This document shows positions 11,526 through 15,093 of a stretch of 15,093 bases of DNA, piece by piece. Location of the stretch: the NCBI GenBank assembly GCA_964609495.1, contig CAZSTA010000078.1, positions 1 through 15,093 of the forward strand, written 5' to 3'. How positions within the stretch are numbered: the stretch's first letter is position 1; each line of letters starts with the position of its first letter. Origin of the DNA: CAZSTA01 sp964609495 [NCBI: uncultured bacterium] (GTDB lineage Bacteria; CAZSTA01). Below the pieces are notes generated by a model, which saw only the letters and a list, made by a program, of their open reading frames with translations, ran no database searches and had not been told where the DNA came from. Position numbers and translations under genes: made by a program.

Positions 11526-12617
11526 ATGGAACCTACTAGAGATACACATGCTACATTAGTAGACCTCTTGGATAGAATTCTAGATAAAGGCTTAATACTT
11601 AATGCGGATCTAATTATCCATATAGCTGGCATCCCTCTTTTGGGAGTTAACCTAAAGGCTTGCCTTGCTGGAATGGAAACGATGCTAAAGTATGGTATCT
11701 GGCAAGACTGGGATGAGGCACAGAGGGTGATTGCCACTGAAGAAGAGAGGAAGAAGAAAAAAGTTCCCTTAGCTCCACAGGAAGATGTCTTCCTAAAGAT
11801 ATTTGCCTCCCTGTGGTACAGTAAAGGTATCTATCATACCCGGAGACCGGGGCATCTATACATCACCGATAGAAGGATATTCTTATTTAGAAAGGAACCA
11901 GCTGAAGTACTATTTCATTGTATGTATAAGGAGATAAAAGGAATCAGTACTGAAAGAAAGGCAAATATTACTGGCAAAGAGACGGATTATCTCTATCTAT
12001 GGCTTAACTCAGGAGAGATCGTTAAGTTGCATCCGACAGATGCTCAGCTTGTTAGAGAGACAATAGAAGAAAGAATGAAATTACTGGGGCTAGAGTTGAA
12101 GAAAGATATCCCCCTTCCTATACTCGATGAGGTAGCAATAAAGTTTTTATCTGAGGAAGAAGAAATTATCCATTCGGGAAAGATATCTTATCTAGTGGCT
12201 GAATCAAGACCGGGGGGTATTACCACCGAGGTATGGAAGCCGGGACATTTATATCTGACTGATAGGAGGTTAGTCTGGTGGTACGATTTCGATGGCAGGA
12301 TTGCTTCTGAATTACCTCTTGAGAAAATTCTGGGAGTTGAAATAAAAAGAAAAGATTTGGGTGATATGTTAAAGAATAAATCTGTTTTAGATTTGGCTTA
12401 TAAGAATGGTAGTAATAGAATTGCCTCTTTCTCTAGTAGTACGGAGGGACTAAATGAGTGGGAAAAAATAATAGGTGAGGTTATGATAGAATACGACAAG
12501 ACAGAAGAGTGCCCCAGGTGTGGCAGAAGGGCACCTATAGATAAGCTGCTTAAAGAAGGCTGTTCAATCTGTGGCTGGGTAAGCCCCAGGCTTAGAAAAA
12601 AGGAGATAGAAGCTTAA
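11526..12617 (+). CDS. gvpM: GvpM - double GRAM/PH-like - zinc ribbon fusion protein
   Basis: A 363-residue protein with four parts. Residues 1-66 are a GvpM-type GvpA fold (MEPTRDTHATLVDLLDRILD, GIPLLGVNLKACLAGMETML, KYGIWQDWDE); the EYG-x3-EWD-like ending is typical of GvpM. Residues about 85-185 and 200-318 are two GRAM/bacterial PH-like domains, recognised by the paired strands GHLYITDRRIFLF and GHLYLTDRRLVWW and the preceding RPG or KPG turn. Residues 329-349 are a zinc ribbon (cysteines 329, 332, 346, 349). GvpM alone is normally about 80 residues. GRAM/PH folds often bind lipids or proteins, so the protein could anchor the nucleation complex. The start has a GGAAGGATAG site at 11509-11518. 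This fusion is, to my knowledge, undescribed. Confidence 0.92.
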   Translation: MEPTRDTHATLVDLLDRILDKGLILNADLIIHIAGIPLLGVNLKACLAGMETMLKYGIWQDWDEAQRVIATEEERKKKKVPLAPQEDVFLKIFASLWYSKGIYHTRRPGHLYITDRRIFLFRKEPAEVLFHCMYKEIKGISTERKANITGKETDYLYLWLNSGEIVKLHPTDAQLVRETIEERMKLLGLELKKDIPLPILDEVAIKFLSEEEEIIHSGKISYLVAESRPGGITTEVWKPGHLYLTDRRLVWWYDFDGRIASELPLEKILGVEIKRKDLGDMLKNKSVLDLAYKNGSNRIASFSSSTEGLNEWEKIIGEVMIEYDKTEECPRCGRRAPIDKLLKEGCSICGWVSPRLRKKEIEA

Positions 12618-12875
12618 ATGGATATTGATGAAATAATTAGAAAAACCCAAGAAACTTTTACTAGACTTACCAAGATACCTATCGATGGAATTACTGGTAT
12701 ATCAAAGACTGACCAGGGGTGGATGGTAGCACTAGAAGCACTGGAGAGAAGAGCCATACCTGATACTATGGATATACTAGGACTTTATGAGGTTCGCCTC
12801 GACAATGATGGGAATCTTCTTAATTTTGAGAGAAAGAAACTCCGTAAACGCGGTGAAACAGAGGGGGGAGAGTAG
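12618..12875 (+). CDS. gvpO: Gas vesicle protein GvpO
   Basis: An 85-residue protein matching the conserved part of GvpO: GITGISKTDQGWMVALEALE, then RRAIPDTMDILGLYEVRLDN, and the strand GNLLNFERKKLRKRGE. Haloarchaeal GvpO is longer at the N-terminus and affects gvpA expression and vesicle formation. The ATG follows the gvpM stop directly with no gap, and the ribosome site is AAAAAGGAG within the end of gvpM. It is the last recognised gvp gene, followed only by a zinc-ribbon gene. Nothing suggests truncation, although the N-terminal acidic extension seen in haloarchaea is absent. Confidence 0.93.
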   Translation: MDIDEIIRKTQETFTRLTKIPIDGITGISKTDQGWMVALEALERRAIPDTMDILGLYEVRLDNDGNLLNFERKKLRKRGETEGGE

Positions 12876-12876
12876 A

Positions 12877-13110
12877 ATGAGTGCATGGAATAAATGTCCC
12901 AGTTGTGGAATCACTGTCAGTGGGATTGCCGATTACTGTCCTAATTGTGGAGAACCCTGGACTATAGAATGTCAAAATTGCGGAATAACTTGGCGATTCT
13001 GGGAAAATTATAAATTTTGTCCCAATTGTGGAGCTAAGGTAGAAAAGCGTGGTGTCACCAGAGGAAAGCAGAAGGTAGGACCAGGGGTTGGAAAACCAAA
13101 GGTTATTTAA
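12877..13110 (+). CDS. Small double zinc-ribbon protein at the cluster end
   Basis: A 77-residue protein. The ATG at 12877 is used because it comes one base after the gvpO stop and has GAGGGGGGAG at 12861-12870; the frame is open further upstream but inside gvpO. Two cysteine clusters are present: C7, C10, C21, C24 (CPSCGITVSGIADYCPNCG) and C32, C35, C48, C51 (CQNCGITWRFWENYKFCPNC). Spacings are x10 and x12, so these are ordinary zinc-ribbon/rubredoxin-knuckle units and differ from the x13 GCxxCGW ribbons of GvpJ and GvpM. The tail is basic. It may bind RNA, DNA or another Gvp protein. The family is not recognised beyond generic zinc ribbon. Confidence 0.85.
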   Translation: MSAWNKCPSCGITVSGIADYCPNCGEPWTIECQNCGITWRFWENYKFCPNCGAKVEKRGVTRGKQKVGPGVGKPKVI

Positions 13111-13147
13111 CCCAAGCTCCGCATTTTAGGAACGCATCACAATTTGT

Positions 13148-13168
13148 GGCTCTTTGAGGGAAAGTGTG
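13148..13168. mobile_element. Possible ISL3-type terminal inverted repeat
   Basis: GGCTCTTTGAGGGAAAGTG lies about 30 bases beyond the end of the ISL3-type transposase remnant. ISL3 family ends often begin GGCTCTTTG-like, as I recall them. No partner end exists in the window, so the assignment is tentative. Confidence 0.35.
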
Positions 13169-13176
13169 AAGGGAAG

Positions 13177-13490
13177 TTAAGCACATTCGAGGAGGATATG
13201 TTGTCGGAAATTATCAAAGTTTCGATATCCGTATCCTCTCTGTTTGATGAGCTTAATCTCGTTATTGATCCCCTCGGCTAAACCATTGTTTATCCTCTCT
13301 ATAAAGTAATTCAAACTCTCCTCCCACCAAGAGCGAAGAGTATTTACGAATTTGAATAAAGTTCTTACCGCTTGCTCTACCTTATGACACCAAGAGGAGA
13401 AAAATCTCTCTTCGCTTTATCCCATCCCTTGATCTTCTCAAAGATAGGGCGAAATTCCTCCTTCAAGAAATGAGTTCTAAGCAAATAGAT
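13177..13490 (-). pseudogene. ISL3-family transposase C-terminal remnant
   Basis: Read on the minus strand, the C-terminal third of an ISL3-type DDE transposase is visible. The first part contains LRTHFLKEEFRPIFEKIKGW, followed by a frame break in a run of five T, then EQAVRTLFKFVNTLRSWWEE and NNGLAEGINNEIKLIKQRGY, ending GYRNFDNFRQHILLECA at the stop 13177-13179. NG-x2-EG-x-NN-x-IK-x-IKRRGYGYRNFxNF is the ISL3 signature. The N-terminal two thirds are missing; homology stops about 13490, where a regulator fragment on the other strand begins. A dead IS copy, cut by deletion. Confidence 0.75.
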
Positions 13491-13693
13491 TTAGTTCTTC
13501 ATATATTCCTAAGGAGGAGATAACCGATCTAGCGGGAGATATGTCCTTAGAAGAGAGATTAGAATTATCTGAGAAAAAGATAATCGAGGGCGCTCTAAAA
13601 GAGGTGGGAGGAAATCAAAGCCGGGCTGCCAAGATGTTAGGTATATCCCGATATAAATTGCGTTATCGAATGCAGAAGTATGATCTACTATAG
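13481..13693 (+). pseudogene. C-terminal Fis-type HTH of an NtrC-family regulator (fragment)
   Basis: Seventy residues that end in a typical Fis-like helix-turn-helix: KKIIEGALKEVGGNQSRAAK, then MLGISRYKLRYRMQKYDLL. This is the DNA-binding tail of sigma-54-dependent response regulators. The receiver and AAA+ domains are gone, because the frame is closed upstream by a stop at 13478-13480 and the preceding DNA is transposase. It has no proper start (ATG at 13541 lacks a good site), so it is a remnant. An intact ancestor could have controlled a nearby sigma-54 promoter. Confidence 0.8.
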
Positions 13694-13759
13694 TAGGTTG
13701 TGTGTTTTTACACTATATGTGGGAAATCACACACATATTATAATCCATTACGTGAAGTT

Positions 13760-13785
13760 CCCCGAGGCTTGCCTCGGGGTTTTCT
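13760..13785 (+). terminator. Rho-independent terminator-like hairpin
   Basis: CCCCGAGG (13760-13767) and CCTCGGGG (13772-13779) form a perfect eight-pair stem with a CTTG loop, followed by TTTTCT. It would end transcripts arriving from the NtrC fragment. It might also be an IS200/IS605-style end palindrome, since GTGAAG precedes it. Confidence 0.7.
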
Positions 13786-14001
13786 TGGCATGATTATATA
13801 ACCTAGCTATCCTCTCGATATGTTTCCCTAATGGTGCAGGAGAGTATCATCTATTACCATAAAACCTTCCTTAGTGTTCACTCCCCTTCTTGCTAAAGAA
13901 GACATCTCTGAAGAAAGATTGCTTTTGTTACCACTACTGAGGAAAATTCTACTATGGATATCACTTCTTACTTCCTCTTCCTCACATCTCCCCCATCTGT
14001 G
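13784..14001 (-). pseudogene. IS4-superfamily-like transposase remnant
   Basis: On the minus strand an open frame (14001 down to the stop at 13828-13830) encodes EMSSLARRGVNTKEGFMVID followed by DDTLLHH. A one-base shift then gives LGKHIERIARLYNHAKK. The VIDDT motif with the GKxIE...YDH-like continuation is the first catalytic aspartate region of DDE transposases of the IS4/IS701 kind. Both ends are missing and a frameshift splits it, so it is inactive. It is a second, unrelated dead transposon beside the ISL3 remnant. Confidence 0.5.
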
Positions 14002-14080
14002 TTAATTTCCATAAATGTATTTAATATCACTTTTCTATTTCAAGGCATACATCTTTAAGTGATAGTTATATTGATTTTGC
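14002..14080. other. AT-rich spacer with no recognisable gene
   Basis: Between the second transposase remnant and the right leader repeat. It is AT-rich, with no frame or hairpin worth naming. Confidence 0.5.
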
Positions 14081-14205
14081 AGAAACTTCCCCTCGGTACT
14101 TTGCAGGATATATAATATGATATAATATTAACATTTTCTATCGTGTTGCCTTTGCAATATAACAATCGCAGAGGAACTCTTTTGATTAAAGGTATGATAT
14201 TTGCT
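14081..14205. repeat. Right copy of the flanking direct repeat
   Basis: Partner of 1-151. The first 55 bases are identical and the 14161-14205 block is nearly so. The left copy's extra AT stretch (about 65-106) is largely absent. The repeat precedes a MerR-type N-terminal fragment, as the left copy precedes an excisionase-type fragment. Confidence 0.9.
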
Positions 14206-14335
14206 CTTTATAGATGTTAGACGACTCAAGTACTACCTAAGTGCATATATCTACTATTTTAACTTCTGATATCTAAAAGCAGGGAATATTTCTCCCCTTA
14301 AAGTTAGGATATAGTGTTAAGGAGGGGCAGATGTA

Positions 14336-14467
14336 ATGGTTCCAGAGAAGCTTTATAAGATCGGAGAAGTTGTGAGGTACAGTAGTTTTTACAGGCGAGT
14401 CATTCATAATTATACCCAGATCGGGTTGATCAGATCATCTTTATCAGCCCAGCGGGATAAATTTTAG
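14336..14467 (+). pseudogene. N-terminal fragment of a MerR-type HTH regulator
   Basis: The ATG at 14336 has a strong AAGGAGGGG site (14319-14327) and opens 43 residues: LYKIGEVVRYSSFYRRVIHN, then YTQIGLIRSS, a MerR-like winged HTH start. The frame then leaves the family pattern and stops at 14465-14467, before the wing and the rest of the domain. The downstream DNA abruptly encodes part of a receiver domain in another frame, so a deletion probably joined two regulator genes. The good ribosome site means a short peptide could still be made. Confidence 0.65.
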
Positions 14468-14472
14468 ATGAG

Positions 14473-14673
14473 ATGCTCGCTTTTTTTGATCTTTGTGCTG
14501 TGGACTACATAATCTTTCCTTTTCGCAGTAAGGGGGTGTTAGATCGAGTTAGAGCTGCTTTGCGATCCAGCCGACTGATGAGAGAATTACGAAGACGCAA
14601 TCAGGAACTTGTTATTTTGAAGGGAATATCTGATATAGCTAATCGATCTTCAAGTTTAGGTGAGCTATTATAG
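14473..14673 (+). pseudogene. Fragment of a response regulator (end of receiver domain and linker)
   Basis: Sixty-six residues. The opening reads CAVDYIIFPFRSKGVLDRVR, the last strand and helix of a receiver domain, where the conserved lysine-proline pair before F is altered to phenylalanine-proline. A long signalling helix follows (LMRELRRRNQELVILKGISD) and leads into IANRSSSLGELL, a motif typical before GAF domains. Both the phosphoacceptor half and the output domain are absent. The loss of the receiver lysine fits decay. Confidence 0.65.
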
Positions 14674-15015
14674 AGATCACATTGCGATTCTGCACTAAAC
14701 CCTAATAATGAATTAGTGTTGGAAATAAATATTTTCAAGTTCGCTTATAGTGAGTGCTTTCTACTTTCAGATCTTTGCATTTAGCTACGGAGAGAGCTTC
14801 TAAAAGGCAGTTATAATGTGATTCAATATTTGGAAATCTTGAAGTAAATGGGGGAGCATAAAGATTAAGGAATCGCAGTCCAATTATATCAGTCAGTTCA
14901 GTCATCCAAATTGTAAGAAGTTGAATCGCTATTTTTCTCTCTATAAGCTAATCATAGACCTATTGTTTCCAAGATTATGTGACATCTATAAATATAAGGA
15001 AAGGGGGGAAAGAAA
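14674..15015. other. Stretch with no firm gene, possible small minus-strand frame
   Basis: These 342 bases before the last response regulator hold no recognisable plus-strand gene, hairpin or repeat. The only candidate is the minus-strand frame at 14735-14905. Confidence 0.5.
14735..14905 (-). CDS. Unrecognised 56-residue open frame, possibly a remnant
   Basis: The frame runs from ATG (complement of 14903-14905) to TGA (complement of 14735-14737) and encodes TDIIGLRFLNLYAPPFTSRF followed by a helical NCLLEALSVAKC segment. The composition is protein-like, and the frame stays open for a further 13 codons or so upstream (AIQLLTIW). There is no ribosome-binding site. It may be the tail of a decayed gene or chance. 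I do not recognise it. Confidence 0.25.
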   Translation of the reverse strand: MTELTDIIGLRFLNLYAPPFTSRFPNIESHYNCLLEALSVAKCKDLKVESTHYKRT

Positions 15016-15093
15016 ATGGCAAATGCCCAGATTCTAGCTGTTGAAGATGAGAAAATCGTAGCTGAGAACATACGAGACAGGTTGAAAAGTTTG
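15016..15093 (+). CDS. Response regulator receiver domain, start only
   Basis: The ATG at 15016 follows AAGGGGGGAA (15001-15010) and opens ANAQILAVEDEKIVAENIRD, the first strand and helix of a receiver domain with the acidic pair ED (residues 10-11) that binds magnesium. The gene runs off the window after 26 codons, so its output domain is unknown. It is the first apparently intact regulator beside the cluster. The fragment at 14473 may be the decayed end of a similar protein. Confidence 0.85.
   Translation, partial: MANAQILAVEDEKIVAENIRDRLKSL

Noticed and set aside
12787-12876. N-terminal extension of the last zinc-ribbon protein into gvpO
   Set aside because: The extension has no ribosome site and overlaps a conserved GvpO region; ATG 12877 is preceded by a strong site and directly follows the gvpO stop.
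13760-13785. tRNA or other small RNA gene at the GC-rich hairpin
   Set aside because: It is a single eight-pair stem with a T-run and no cloverleaf; a terminator explains it.

Overview
This window is almost filled by one gas vesicle (gvp) gene cluster. Every gene in it is on the + strand and most are tightly coupled, with gaps of a few bases or short overlaps. The gene content and order recall the archaeal type of cluster: the run F-G-J-(zinc ribbon)-(Hsp20-like)-H-K-L-M-O parallels haloarchaeal F-G-H-I-J-K-L-M. GvpJ and GvpM carry archaeal-type signatures, a CDC48/VAT-type double AAA+ ATPase sits in the operon, and GvpL carries an N-terminal segment that looks like archaeal ribosomal P1/L12. 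The flanking DNA looks bacterial: an excisionase-type HTH remnant, a Fis/NtrC-type C-terminus, a MerR N-terminus, response-regulator receiver pieces, and transposase debris. The host is therefore most likely an uncultivated anaerobic bacterium with archaeal-type gvp genes. The species cannot be named from this sequence.

Layout. 1-417: an AT-rich leader that is repeated near the right edge, then a damaged HTH gene. 418-4055: structural and shell genes, namely GvpA, an unknown coiled-coil protein, a GvpC-like repeat protein ending in a winged helix, a second unknown basic coiled-coil protein, a small MITE-like hairpin element, and the MoxR-type ATPase GvpN. 4056-4429: a hairpin-rich gene-free stretch. 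4430-8165: Hsp20-type GvpH, the CDC48-like ATPase, GvpF and GvpG. 8163-8220: a compact three-way-junction hairpin structure. 8275-13110: GvpJ fused to a zinc ribbon, a double zinc-ribbon protein, a winged-helix/Hsp20-like protein, a second Hsp20-type GvpH, GvpK, GvpL with the P1-like domain, a three-part GvpM-GRAM-zinc ribbon protein, GvpO, and a last zinc-ribbon protein. 13111-15093: decayed DNA with two transposase remnants, three regulator fragments, the second copy of the leader repeat, and the start of an intact response regulator.

How it fits together. GvpA would build the ribbed protein shell, and the GvpC-like protein would bind its outside. GvpN and the CDC48-like ATPase would remodel or load assembly intermediates. 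GvpF/L/J/M/K/G/O would form the nucleation machinery, and the Hsp20-like proteins would hold hydrophobic GvpA soluble. The novelty lies in the accessory layer. One zinc-ribbon design (C-x2-C-x13-C-x2-C ending GCxxCGW) occurs four times on three proteins, including the tails of both GvpJ and GvpM. Two GRAM/PH-like domains lie inside the GvpM protein, a P1-like domain is joined to GvpL, and the ATPase gene starts with a copy of the gvpJ ribosome-binding site and first codons. Together these suggest a modular nucleation complex, possibly tethered to membranes or other partners, that I do not recognise as a described system.
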